A stretch of DNA of 64,000 bases from assembly GCA_947259275.1 (NCBI GenBank), contig CAMYMH010000025.1, positions 5,767 to 69,766 on the forward strand, read 5' to 3'. The notes under the pieces are model-generated. The model was not told where the DNA came from. It saw only the letters and a list, made by a program, of their open reading frames with translations, and did no database searches. The translations under genes and the position numbers were made by a program. The DNA is from an uncultured Acidimicrobiaceae bacterium. GTDB lineage: Bacteria > Actinomycetota > Acidimicrobiia > Spongiisociales > SHLN01. Positions 43,085 through 51,707 of the stretch are shown piece after piece (the first letter of the stretch is position 1; each line of letters opens with the position of its first letter).

Positions 43085-44082
43085 TGGAGTTTCGGCGGCG
43101 GACGCGACGGGAGGCTGAGCGTCTGGAACGTGAGTTGCTGGCCCCGGCCGCCAGCCAATCAACCAAGTCCAAGGGCCGCCAGGTCGACGAGGAGCCCGAC
43201 CCGTATCGGACCGCCTTTGAGCGCGATCGGGACCGCATCCTCCACTCCAAGGCGTTCCGGCGCCTCAAGCACAAGACCCAGGTCTTCATCAATCCCGAGG
43301 ACGATCACTTCGTTACCCGCCTCACCCACACCCTGCAGGTCACTCAGATCGGGCGGTCGATCGCAGCTTTCCTCAGCCTGAATGAGCCACTCACGGAGGC
43401 TATCTGCCTGGGTCACGACGTCGGTCACGCCCCCTTCGGCCATACCGGCGAAGACGCCCTGGCCGACTACGTCGACGCCACCTGGCTCCACTCCCAGCAG
43501 GGGTTGCGTATCTTCCAGGTGCTCGAGCCCCTCAACCTGACGTGGGAGGTGCTCGACGGCATCCGGGCTCACTCGTGGAAGATCGATCCCCCGCCGGCAA
43601 CTGCGGAAGGCATTGTGTGTCGTTTCGCCGACCGCATCGCCTACCTCACCCATGACGTGCTTGATGCCATGCGGGCCGGCATCATCTCCGAAGCCGACCT
43701 ACCGGCCGCGGCCCTAGCCCGCTTCGGCGAGCCGGGCAGCCCGTGGATCGCCGCCATGATCGAGGCTGTCATCGAGGAGTCGATCGCGACCGCGACGGTA
43801 GCCATGGAGCCCGAGTGCCTCGAGGTGATGCACGAGCTAAGAGACTTCATGTTCGATCGCGTCTACCTGCGGCCCGAATCCGAGGCGCACAAGCGACAAG
43901 TGTTCACCATCATCCACGAGCTCGTCGACTACCTACTCGACGACGCCGCGCGCATTCCCGATAGCTACCGACACCCGGAGGCGAGCCATCTCACCCAGGT
44001 CATCGACTACGTGGCCGGCATGACCGACCGGTACGCGCTGCGACTCCATGACACTCTGTTTCGACCCGAAGGCGTTGATTAG
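43084..44082 (+). CDS. dgt: Deoxyguanosinetriphosphate triphosphohydrolase-like protein
   Basis: 332 residues. The HD metal site is formed by H82 (LTHTLQV), H111/D112 (LGHDVGHAPFGHTGE) and a later Asp in FADRIAYLTHDV. Such enzymes hydrolyse dNTPs to deoxynucleosides and tripolyphosphate. It overlaps the stop of the second permease, so it belongs to the same transcription unit as the importer and the 5'-nucleotidase. In most actinobacteria dgt lies near dnaG; I see no dnaG here. Confidence 0.92.
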   Translation: MEFRRRTRREAERLERELLAPAASQSTKSKGRQVDEEPDPYRTAFERDRDRILHSKAFRRLKHKTQVFINPEDDHFVTRLTHTLQVTQIGRSIAAFLSLNEPLTEAICLGHDVGHAPFGHTGEDALADYVDATWLHSQQGLRIFQVLEPLNLTWEVLDGIRAHSWKIDPPPATAEGIVCRFADRIAYLTHDVLDAMRAGIISEADLPAAALARFGEPGSPWIAAMIEAVIEESIATATVAMEPECLEVMHELRDFMFDRVYLRPESEAHKRQVFTIIHELVDYLLDDAARIPDSYRHPEASHLTQVIDYVAGMTDRYALRLHDTLFRPEGVD

Positions 44083-44151
44083 TCGGGCAACGGGTAACTG
44101 ATGGGTGTAGCGTCGGGAGATAGAGGCGACCATGAAACAAGGGAGGATCGC

Positions 44152-44529
44152 ATGCTCGTCAATCCACTCACTCCATCGCTTCCGGCATCTGACCTAGTAC
44201 GGGCCCGTACCTGGTATGCCGAGAAGCTCGACCTCAAGCCGGTTGAGGAGGACAGCGCCGGCAACATGTGGTTCGAGACAGGGGGCGCCCGCTTCTTCGT
44301 CTACGAGTCGCAATTCGCCGGTACCAATCAGGCCACGGCCGCCGCCTGGACCACCGACGATGTCTCGGCCGCAGTTGGAGCACTGAAGGACCGCGGCGTG
44401 GTGTTCGAGGAATACGACATGGGGGAGTTCGTCACGCAGGATGGTGTGATGACCCTCCCCGACGGCTCAAAGGGCGCCTGGTTCAGGGACAGCGAGGGCA
44501 ACATCCTCGCGCTGTTCCAGCAGGCGTAG
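44152..44529 (+). CDS. VOC family protein
   Basis: 125 residues from ATG 44152, with GGGAGG seven bases upstream. One glyoxalase-like domain: SLPASDLVRARTWYAEKLDL, then MWFETGGARFFVYES, and DGSKGAWFRDSEGNILALFQ with the terminal metal-site region. The first ligand position is not His, so it may not be a metalloenzyme. Function unknown. It converges with thpR. Confidence 0.85.
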   Translation: MLVNPLTPSLPASDLVRARTWYAEKLDLKPVEEDSAGNMWFETGGARFFVYESQFAGTNQATAAAWTTDDVSAAVGALKDRGVVFEEYDMGEFVTQDGVMTLPDGSKGAWFRDSEGNILALFQQA

Positions 44530-44546
44530 CAGGCGTAGCAGTCGAA

Positions 44547-45107
44547 TCAGTCGAGCTCGAACACCTCGAGCGGAACGTAGGCGGCCGGGCCGCGCCCAAG
44601 AATGCTCTCGAACACGGTGATGTGGTCGACCGCTTGGCGAAGGGGAAACGACGGCACCGACTCGATGAGGCTCTGCACGTCCTGCGGTGGGCGGATGCGG
44701 CTCAGGGTGAGGTGGGGATGAAACGGTCTCTCCTCGGGCATGAACCCGGCCTCGACCACCGCTCCCTCGATCGCGGCGGCCAGGCCGCCGAGCGCGTCTG
44801 AGCCGGCATCGGTCCCGAGCCACAAGACCGTGGCGCGGGCGGCCCGCGGGAATGCCCCCAGGCCGCCGAACGAAAGGCTGAACGAAGGGCCGAGCTCCGC
44901 CTCATCGAGCTTGGCGAGAAGGGTCTCGTAGGTCGGCTCATCCACCTTGCCGAGGAACCTCAAAGTCAGGTGCCAGTTGGCCGGTGGAGGCGAACTGCCG
45001 GGGAGCGGCGACCAGCTCCCCAGATGGGCAGCCAGGCCGTGGCGAACCTCATCATCGAGATCGACCGCCAGGAAAACACGGCGAACGCTGTCTTCGCTCC
45101 GTGGCAT
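44547..45107 (-). CDS. thpR: RNA 2',3'-cyclic phosphodiesterase
   Basis: 186 residues from ATG 45107. The 2H phosphoesterase motifs are H46-L-T48 (WHLTLRFLG) and H132-L-T134 (HPHLTLSRI), both intact, and VFLAVDLDDEVR is the typical beginning of the ThpR/LigT family. It opens 2',3'-cyclic phosphates on RNA. It is divergent from ppk2, with 60 bases between the starts. Confidence 0.93.
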   Translation of the reverse strand: MPRSEDSVRRVFLAVDLDDEVRHGLAAHLGSWSPLPGSSPPPANWHLTLRFLGKVDEPTYETLLAKLDEAELGPSFSLSFGGLGAFPRAARATVLWLGTDAGSDALGGLAAAIEGAVVEAGFMPEERPFHPHLTLSRIRPPQDVQSLIESVPSFPLRQAVDHITVFESILGRGPAAYVPLEVFELD

Positions 45108-45167
45108 CCACCGATTGTGGCATGAACCGGCTCGGCAGGATGGGCCGTGATCCAGTAGGTTTGTCGC

Positions 45168-45974
45168 ATGACAACCATCGAGAACATCAATCGGGCCGGC
45201 AAGCTCAAGCGCAAATTCTACGAGGACGAGCTGGCGAGGCTCCAAATCGAGCTGGCCAAGCTGCAGGCGTGGATCAAGCAGGAAGGCCTCAAGGTCGTCG
45301 TGATCTTCGAAGGACGGGACGCCGCCGGCAAGGGGGGCGTGATCAAGCGGATCAGCGAACGCCTCAACCCCCGCGTGGTGCGCACCATTGCACTCGGCAC
45401 TCCCACCGAGAAAGAGAAAACCCAGTGGTATTTCCAGCGGTACGTACCCCATCTGCCGGCCGCCGGGGAGATGGTGCTGTTCGATCGCAGCTGGTACAAC
45501 CGGGCCGGCGTCGAGCGGGTCATGGGATTCTGCACCGACGAGGAGTATCAGGAGTTCATGCGGACCTGCCCCGAGTTCGAACGGATGCTGGTGCGTTCCG
45601 GCATCATCCTCATCAAGTACTGGTTCTCGGTCAGCGACGAGGAGCAGGAGAGCCGCTTCCAGGGCCGAATCCACGACCCGAAGAAGCGGTGGAAGCTGAG
45701 CGACATGGACCTGGAGTCCCGCCGCCGCTGGCTGGAATACTCAAGGGCCAAGGACGAGATGTTCGCCCACACCGACATCAAGCAAGCGCCCTGGTACGTG
45801 GTGGACGCCGACGACAAGCGGAGGGCCCGGCTCAACACCATCACCCACCTGCTGAGCATGATCCCCTACGAGGATGTCACCCGGCCGCCACTCGAGTTGC
45901 CTCCCCGGGAGGACAGCGGCGCCTACGTGCGCCCCCCACTGTCGGATCAGACGTTCGTGCCGCAGCAGTACTAG
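45168..45974 (+). CDS. ppk2: Polyphosphate kinase 2
   Basis: 268 residues, a single PPK2 domain. Walker A is FEGRDAAGKGG (48-57), the second motif VLFDRSWYNRAGVERV holds Asp105, and the lid region follows with RFQGRIHDPKKRWKLSDMDL. Length and motifs fit class I enzymes that phosphorylate nucleoside diphosphates with polyphosphate. Nearby phosphorus-related genes (phn and dgt) may be coincidental. Confidence 0.95.
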   Translation: MTTIENINRAGKLKRKFYEDELARLQIELAKLQAWIKQEGLKVVVIFEGRDAAGKGGVIKRISERLNPRVVRTIALGTPTEKEKTQWYFQRYVPHLPAAGEMVLFDRSWYNRAGVERVMGFCTDEEYQEFMRTCPEFERMLVRSGIILIKYWFSVSDEEQESRFQGRIHDPKKRWKLSDMDLESRRRWLEYSRAKDEMFAHTDIKQAPWYVVDADDKRRARLNTITHLLSMIPYEDVTRPPLELPPREDSGAYVRPPLSDQTFVPQQY

Positions 45975-46009
45975 GGCGGCGGGAACACGGGAACGCGCAT
46001 GGCAACCCT

Positions 46010-46128
46010 TCGGGTTGCCCACCCCACCCCCGACCCCTCCCAGTCCATACACAGTCCATACACAAAGGGAGGGGTGACGAACGCTCTCACCCCAAACCCG
46101 GCGTCCACACACCGAGGGAGGGGTGAAT
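46010..46128. repeat. Short hairpin and tandem repeats between ppk2 and the methyltransferase gene
   Basis: GGCAACCC-TTC-GGGTTGCC is a perfect hairpin at 46010-46028 that could end both convergent transcripts. It is followed by two tandem CAGTCCATACA units around 46040-46062 and two GGGAGGGGTGA copies. No gene. Confidence 0.6.
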
Positions 46129-46129
46129 C

Positions 46130-46702
46130 TCAGGCCTTGACGGCGTGGAAGCGGAAGCGCCGGTCGGTGGCCTCCACCTCAACCGACCCGAACCCGGCTG
46201 CTCGCAACCGATCCTCGAGCGTAAATGGGTCCACCGGGTTGAAGGTGTCGTTCAAGTGAAAGAGCCGCAAACGCAAGTTCGGGCGGCTGTCACTTCCCGC
46301 CAGAACCCCGCCCGGTTGTAGGACCCGAAACGACTCGCGCAAGATGGCGTCCTGACCGGGGACCGTCGGCACATGATGCAGCATCGTGCACGACACGACG
46401 GTTGCAATGGTTCCGTCGGGAACGGGCATGTCGGCCGCGTCGCCGGTTACCACCCGGATCGCGTCGCCGAAACGTGCTCGGAGGGTCTCCGCCAGGGCCG
46501 GCTCTATTTCGAGCGTCATGAGGTCCTTCACGCCATAGCGGACCAGTGCTTCGGTCACGATGCCCGGGCCCGGACCAAGCTCGAGCACCGGACCATCCAG
46601 CCCAAGGTCTGCCAGCACCCATGGGAGAACCTCACCGACCATGAGTGACTTCCACTTCTCGGATGCGCAATAGCGGTTGTGGATCCAGTTCACGTCCACC
46701 AC
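46130..46702 (-). CDS. Class I SAM-dependent methyltransferase
   Basis: 190 residues from GTG 46702. Motif I is VLELGPGPGIVTEAL (~40-54), motif II LMTLEIEP, and motif post-I DAADMPVPDGTIATVV; VLQPGGVLAGSDSRP follows. The substrate is not predictable. Its start lies inside the out-of-frame remnant of the cinA C-terminus, so the two genes were probably overlapping and coupled originally. Confidence 0.87.
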   Translation of the reverse strand: MVDVNWIHNRYCASEKWKSLMVGEVLPWVLADLGLDGPVLELGPGPGIVTEALVRYGVKDLMTLEIEPALAETLRARFGDAIRVVTGDAADMPVPDGTIATVVSCTMLHHVPTVPGQDAILRESFRVLQPGGVLAGSDSRPNLRLRLFHLNDTFNPVDPFTLEDRLRAAGFGSVEVEATDRRFRFHAVKA

Positions 46703-46724
46703 TCCCCGGTGACGGCCAGCCGGG

Positions 46725-47861
46725 TCATGTGCAGGGCGACGGTGGTGGTGCCACCGCCACCATCACGGTGCCCACCTCGCGCTCTTGCGGATCGGGTCCG
46801 GCCGAGCCGGTTACGGCCACAACGACATCGGCCCCCAACACCGAGCGTGCGCCCGCGGCCATTTCGAGGGCCGTTGCCTCAGTTACCACGCCGCGCTCCA
46901 GAACCTCCGATGGCACGCCGAGCAGCTTCTCTTTCACTTCGGTGGCGTAGGACACCACGCTGCCCCGCACGTACTCGGATGCTCCCGGAACTGAGGTCAG
47001 GCGGGTGACAATCATTCCGCCGGTGACCGACTCGGCGGTTCCGATGGTCCACCCGCGCTCCGCCAAGGCGTCGAACACGATCCGCTCGACGGTTTCGTCG
47101 TCGGCTCCGAAGATCGTGCCGAGACGCTGTCGTACTTCGGCCTCCACCGGGGCGATGAGGGCGTCAGCTTCCTGGGTGGTTGCGGCTTTGGCTGTGAGCC
47201 GGATCTTGACCTCTCCAAGCGAGGCGAGGAAGGCCATAGTGGGGTTGGTCAGATCGTCGTAGATCCCGGCCAGCGTATCGGCCACCTTCGACTCCCCCAG
47301 CCCATAGGACCGGAGCACCCGGCTGCGCACCACCGCCGGCCCGCCCTCCACGTCGATGAGCGCCGGGATGACATGATCGGCCAGCATCATCTTCATCTCG
47401 GCCGGAACCCCGGGCATCGCGAATATCCGCTTCTTGCCAATCGCCAGGTCGAGCCCGGGAGCGGTTCCTTTCGGATTGGGGATCAGAACCGCCCCGGCCG
47501 GATGCTCGGCCTGTTTCAGATTGTTGGGCGGCATCTCCCTTCCCCGCCTTGCCCACCACTCCTCCAAATAGGCTGCCCATTCGTCGCTGTAGGCCATCTC
47601 GAGGTCGGTGGCGGCGCAGATACCTTCGCGGGTTATGTCGTCCTGAGTGGGGCCGATGCCGCCGGTCAGTATGACTGCGTCCGATTCGTCGAGGGCTTGG
47701 CGAATCGCCTGGGAGAGCCGCTCCAGGTTGTCGCCGACGACCACCTGGCGGTAGGTATCGAGTCCCGCTTCGGCCAGCGCCTCTCCGATGGTGGCCAAGT
47801 TGGTGTTGACAATTTGGCCCAGGAGAAGCTCGGTCCCGACGGCGATGACTTCGACGTTCAT
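46725..47861 (-). CDS. cinA: CinA-like protein with an apparently truncated C-terminus
   Basis: 378 residues from ATG 47861. The N-terminal MoCF-like domain (MNVEVIAVGTELLLGQIVNT, LTGGIGPTQDDITRE) and the nicotinamide-nucleotide amidase domain (GTAESVTGGMIVTRL with the catalytic Ser) are both visible. After EVGTVMVAVA the frame ends within eight codons (PPPSPCT). A family-like C-terminal helix (VALHMTRLAVTGEWW) is encoded in another frame just downstream (to 46690), so about 25 residues and the frame were lost. Amidase activity may be impaired; an assembly error is equally possible. Confidence 0.88.
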   Translation of the reverse strand: MNVEVIAVGTELLLGQIVNTNLATIGEALAEAGLDTYRQVVVGDNLERLSQAIRQALDESDAVILTGGIGPTQDDITREGICAATDLEMAYSDEWAAYLEEWWARRGREMPPNNLKQAEHPAGAVLIPNPKGTAPGLDLAIGKKRIFAMPGVPAEMKMMLADHVIPALIDVEGGPAVVRSRVLRSYGLGESKVADTLAGIYDDLTNPTMAFLASLGEVKIRLTAKAATTQEADALIAPVEAEVRQRLGTIFGADDETVERIVFDALAERGWTIGTAESVTGGMIVTRLTSVPGASEYVRGSVVSYATEVKEKLLGVPSEVLERGVVTEATALEMAAGARSVLGADVVVAVTGSAGPDPQEREVGTVMVAVAPPPSPCT

Positions 47862-47868
47862 GCTGGCC

Positions 47869-48579
47869 TCATTGTCGGACCAGGAATCCACCCGGCGCAA
47901 ACGAGAATCCGAATTTGGCCTCGCGAACTGTGTCGTGGCGGTAGGTACCGGGGTGGTCGGACAGGTATCCCTCCACCGCCTCAAACGGCCCGGGCCCATA
48001 GTCGGGCATGACCGGATGACCATTCAGATTGGAGTCCTCCACCACCAGATAGTCCTGGGGCAGGAGCAGCGGAGTGATCAGTTCCAGTTCTGCTCGCACG
48101 TGAGCAGCGGAGTGATCGGAGTCGAGGATGGCAAACACCGGACCGGGAAACAGCTCTTTGAGTTCGACGATGCGGGTGACCGTCCCCGGGTCGGTCGATG
48201 ACCTGGTGAGCACTTCGATCTTCGGATGGTCGATGGCCTGCTGGTCGATCCGGTTTCGCAGGGTGTCGACGGTCAGCACCCGGTAATCCTGTCCAAGACC
48301 GTCGAGCACCGAAGCAAAGAACATCGCCGATCCCCCGTAGGCGGTGCCAAATTCGACCACCAGCCTCGGCCGCAGGTCGGTGAGGATCTCCTGGTAGTTC
48401 CACATGTCACTCACCGACTTGAGGGTGCGGACTCCCAGCCAGGAAGTCGACTTCCACACCCCGGCGCCGTAGTACCAGATGTGGTAGTCGGTGGGGGCGG
48501 GATCGTCGCTACCGATGACCTCGGCCCGAACGTGCGGCCCGGGCGGCTTCGGCACCAGTACCAGCCGGTGCGCCCGCAT
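47869..48579 (-). CDS. Cephalosporin-hydroxylase-like (CmcI) methyltransferase-fold protein
   Basis: 236 residues from ATG 48579 (an in-frame upstream extension would run into rimO). A Rossmann methyltransferase fold is visible: LVVEFGTAYGGSAMFFASVL, VLTVDTLRN, and FAILDSDHSAAHVRAELELI, which together match the CmcI/rhamnosyl O-methyltransferase family. YLVVEDSNLNGHPV near the end is also typical. Members methylate sugars or natural products; the substrate here is unknown. It lies between rimO and cinA in the same direction. Confidence 0.85.
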   Translation of the reverse strand: MRAHRLVLVPKPPGPHVRAEVIGSDDPAPTDYHIWYYGAGVWKSTSWLGVRTLKSVSDMWNYQEILTDLRPRLVVEFGTAYGGSAMFFASVLDGLGQDYRVLTVDTLRNRIDQQAIDHPKIEVLTRSSTDPGTVTRIVELKELFPGPVFAILDSDHSAAHVRAELELITPLLLPQDYLVVEDSNLNGHPVMPDYGPGPFEAVEGYLSDHPGTYRHDTVREAKFGFSFAPGGFLVRQ

Positions 48580-48625
48580 CGTCCCCCACCAATGCGCGAT
48601 CCGCTGACCCGGGCGGCGGGTACCA

Positions 48626-49939
48626 CTAGCCAACGACGGTCCCCGCCAGCTCGCTGCCGTAGGAGGCGTCGATCTCGACCTCGACGAAGTCACCCGGCTT
48701 GCCGCTGTCGAATTCGATGACGCCGTCGATCTCAGGGGCTTCCCGATACGAGCGTCCGTAGGGCCGCCCGTCTTCGAGACCGTCGACCAGCACCCGGTAG
48801 GTCCGGCCGACGGTGGCGGCGTTCGCCTCGGCCGTGATCTCCTCCTGGATCGACATGAGGTACCGGAGCCGTTCGGTCACGACGACGGGATCGACCCGCC
48901 CCGGCAGGCCGGCGGCGGGAGTTCCCTCCTCGGGCGAGTACGGGAAGAACCCGGCCCAATCGAGCCGGGCTTCATGCAGGAAGTCGGCAAGCTCTTCGAC
49001 GTCTTGGTCGGTCTCGCCCGGGAATCCGACGATGAAGCTAGAGCGGGTGGCTGCCTCGGGAGCCGCCGTCCGGATGTCGGCGATGAGGGAAAGGTGGCGC
49101 TCGGCGTCGCCGGGGCGCTTCATGGCTCGCAGCAGTTGGCGATTGGCGTGCTGGAGGCTGAGGTCAAAGTACGGCACCAGCTTGGGGTTGGAGGCGATCT
49201 CGGCGATCAGCGCGGGACGGATCTCCCGGGGATACAGGTACAGCAGACGGATCCACTCGATGCCGTCCACGTCGGAAACGAACCGGAGCAGGTCTTCGAT
49301 CCCGCCGGGGGCGCCGATATCACGCCCGTACGCCGCCAGGTCCTGGGCCACCAGAACCACCTCGCGGGCACCGGCGGCGCCCAACTCGGCAATTTCGTCC
49401 CGGATGTTGACCGGCGGGCGGGAACGCTGCTTGCCCCGGATGAGGGGAATGGCGCAGAAGGTGCACGGCTTGTCACACCCCTCCGCCACCTTGACGTAGG
49501 CGTAGGGAGTGGTGAGGGTCGGCCGGCGGATCGTATAGAGGATGTCCATCGGGCTGTGCGCCAGCCGGATCGGTTGCCAATCGGTTAGCCGGTCGAGCGT
49601 CCCCACCAATTCGCCGTAGCGATCGAGCCCCAGCACGGCGTCTGCTTGGGGAAAGGCCTCGGTCACTTGCATGCCGAAGCGCTGTGCCATGCATCCGAGC
49701 ACCACCAGCTTGGCGTCGTCTCGTTTGGCGGTCTCCAGCTCGATGATGGTGTCGACCGACTCCTCGCGGGCCGCCTCGATGAACGCGCAGGTATTGACCA
49801 TCACCACGTCGGCCTCCTCGATCGACGAGGCGGCGGTGTAGCCGGATTCTTCGATGACGGCGGAGAGCTTGTCGGAGTCGACCTGATTCTTGGCACAGCC
49901 GAGGGTCGTGAGCCACACCCGCCGGGTGTCGCTGGTCAT
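48626..49939 (-). CDS. rimO: Ribosomal protein S12 methylthiotransferase
   Basis: 437 residues from ATG 49939. The N-terminal domain supplies C15, C51 and C83 (LGCAKNQVDSD, NTCAFIEAAREES); the radical-SAM cluster is C155, C159, C162 (GCDKPCTFCAIP); a TRAM domain closes the protein. LGCAKNQVDSD and AFIEAAREES separate RimO from MiaB. It thiomethylates an Asp of S12. The divergent gene at 49962 starts only 22 bases away. Confidence 0.96.
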   Translation of the reverse strand: MTSDTRRVWLTTLGCAKNQVDSDKLSAVIEESGYTAASSIEEADVVMVNTCAFIEAAREESVDTIIELETAKRDDAKLVVLGCMAQRFGMQVTEAFPQADAVLGLDRYGELVGTLDRLTDWQPIRLAHSPMDILYTIRRPTLTTPYAYVKVAEGCDKPCTFCAIPLIRGKQRSRPPVNIRDEIAELGAAGAREVVLVAQDLAAYGRDIGAPGGIEDLLRFVSDVDGIEWIRLLYLYPREIRPALIAEIASNPKLVPYFDLSLQHANRQLLRAMKRPGDAERHLSLIADIRTAAPEAATRSSFIVGFPGETDQDVEELADFLHEARLDWAGFFPYSPEEGTPAAGLPGRVDPVVVTERLRYLMSIQEEITAEANAATVGRTYRVLVDGLEDGRPYGRSYREAPEIDGVIEFDSGKPGDFVEVEIDASYGSELAGTVVG

Positions 49940-49961
49940 CGGGGTAGCGTAGCTGCGGCCC

Positions 49962-51134
49962 ATGCGAACTTTGACTCTCCCCCAGGCGCGCCGCATCGCC
50001 CTGGCCGCACAGGGATTCGCCGAGCCGCGCCCGGCCGGCCGGATCGACATCCGACACTTCCGGAGGGTGATCAAGCGAATCAACCTGCTGCAGCTCGATT
50101 CGGTGAATGTGGCGGTGCGCGCCCACTACATGCCGATGTTCTCCCGGCTCGGCGCCTACGACCGGTCGACCCTCGACGCGTGGATCAACGGACCAGAGAT
50201 GTTTGAGTACCTGGGCCACGTCGCCTCGGTCATGCCGACCGACGACTTGCCGATGCTCCGACATCGGATGCGCAACCGGAAGGCGTACTCGCGCTCTCGG
50301 GAAGTGATGAGAAACCATCCCGAGTACTTCGACCAGGTGTACGAAGAGGTCGCCGAACGGGGGCCGCTTACCGTCTCCGACCTGTCCGATCCGGGGAGCC
50401 GGACCGGACCCTGGTGGGGTCACGGGCGAGGAAAGGTGGCACTCGACTGGCTGTACGTCACCGGTCGGTTAACTATCCGGGGTCGCACTCCCAACTTCGT
50501 GTCCATCTACGACCTGCCGGAGCGGGTGTTCAGCCCCGACCTCCTCGGCCGCGAGCTGAGCAAGGAGGAGGCTCAGCGCGAGATGCTGGTGCGCGGTGCC
50601 AGGGCCCACGGGGTGGGGACCCTCGCCGACCTGGCCGACTACTACCGGATCACCCATGCCGGTGCGCGCCTTGCCGAGCTGGTCGAGGATGGCCAGCTCG
50701 AAGAGGTTGCAGTCGAGAGCTGGAAACAACCGGCATACCTGAATCCCGAAGCCCGTCGGCCTCGGAACATGAGGGCCCGGGCGCTCCTGGCCCCCTTTGA
50801 TCCGGTGGTGTGGTTCCGCGACCGGACCGAACGTCTCTTCAATTTCCACTACCGGATCGAGATCTACGTCCCCGAGCCGGACCGCCGGTTCGGCTATTAC
50901 GTGTATCCATTCCTGCTCGGTGATGAGCTGGTGGGCCGGGTCGACCTCAAGGCCGACCGCAAAGCCGGAGTGCTCAGAGCACTGGGGACGTACGTCGAGG
51001 ATGGACAAGATCCCTCGCGAGTGGCCCCGGAGCTGGCGGCCGAGCTAAGGCTGATGGCGGCCTGGCTGGGCCTCGCCGAGGTCCACGTCTCGAACAAGGG
51101 CAACCTGTCGGCCGCTCTGCGGAACGCGTTGTAG
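49962..51134 (+). CDS. Winged-helix DNA glycosylase, YcaQ/AlkX family
   Basis: 390 residues. The helix-turn-helix-42 fold of crosslink-repair glycosylases is recognisable: LLQLDSVNVAVRAHY carries the catalytic QxD pair (Q44, D46), and ALLAPFDPVVWFRDRTERLF is the other family signature. YcaQ-type enzymes excise alkylated purines and unhook interstrand crosslinks. It is divergent from rimO and followed by the repeat cluster. Confidence 0.88.
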   Translation: MRTLTLPQARRIALAAQGFAEPRPAGRIDIRHFRRVIKRINLLQLDSVNVAVRAHYMPMFSRLGAYDRSTLDAWINGPEMFEYLGHVASVMPTDDLPMLRHRMRNRKAYSRSREVMRNHPEYFDQVYEEVAERGPLTVSDLSDPGSRTGPWWGHGRGKVALDWLYVTGRLTIRGRTPNFVSIYDLPERVFSPDLLGRELSKEEAQREMLVRGARAHGVGTLADLADYYRITHAGARLAELVEDGQLEEVAVESWKQPAYLNPEARRPRNMRARALLAPFDPVVWFRDRTERLFNFHYRIEIYVPEPDRRFGYYVYPFLLGDELVGRVDLKADRKAGVLRALGTYVEDGQDPSRVAPELAAELRLMAAWLGLAEVHVSNKGNLSAALRNAL

Positions 51135-51148
51135 CGGGGGGTTTCTCC

Positions 51149-51678
51149 CTTGCCCTCGAGGGGAAAGGCGTCCTCGGAGCGAAGCGACGAGAACGGACGG
51201 GGGGAGACCGGTTGGTTCCTTCCCCTCGAGGGGAAGGTGGACTCGGAGCGAAGCGACGAGGACGGACGGGGGAAGGCCGGTTGGTTCCTTCCCCTCGAGG
51301 GGAAGGTGGACTCGGAGCGAAGCGACGAGGACGGATGGGGGGAGACCGGCCGCCCTCAAAGGCCCGGAACAGAGACCGTCGCCAACCGCCTCCCCCACCC
51401 CGACTCCGCCTCCGGCGGAGCCACCCCGCCCTCAAGGGCGGGGAGTGTTGGCGACCGGACGTCGGATCACGTCAAGCACCATGTCGAGATCCCGGCACCC
51501 ACAGGGCTAACGCAAGACCTCCTTCCCCTCGAGGGGAAGGTGGACTCGGAGCAAAGCTCCGAGGACGGATGGGGGGAGACCGGGAACCAAGCCACCGTCG
51601 CTGACTCACCCCCTCCCCCACCCCGACTCCGCCTCCGGCGGAGCCACCCCGCCCTCAAGGGCGGGGAGTGTTGGCGAC
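51149..51678. repeat. Intergenic cluster of two interleaved palindromic repeat families
   Basis: Unit A, about 63 bases, occurs four times (starting near 51149, 51218, 51287 and 51521). Copies 2-4 open with the perfect palindrome CCTTCCCCTCGAGGGGAAGG, followed by a GGAGCGAAGC-type arm and GACGGAYGGGGGGAGACCGG. Unit B, about 68 bases, occurs twice (near 51389-51454 and 51610-51677): CCTCCGGCGG palindrome then CCGCCCTCAAGGGCGG. No gene is present in 51135-51707. Spacers are not unique, so this is not CRISPR. Confidence 0.85.
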
Positions 51679-51707
51679 TAGAGGTCGGATTGCGTCGAGT
51701 TCAACGC

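Noticed and set aside
51149-51678. CRISPR array
   Set aside because: Repeats are 60-70 bases, palindromic, irregularly spaced and lack unique short spacers; no cas genes are present.
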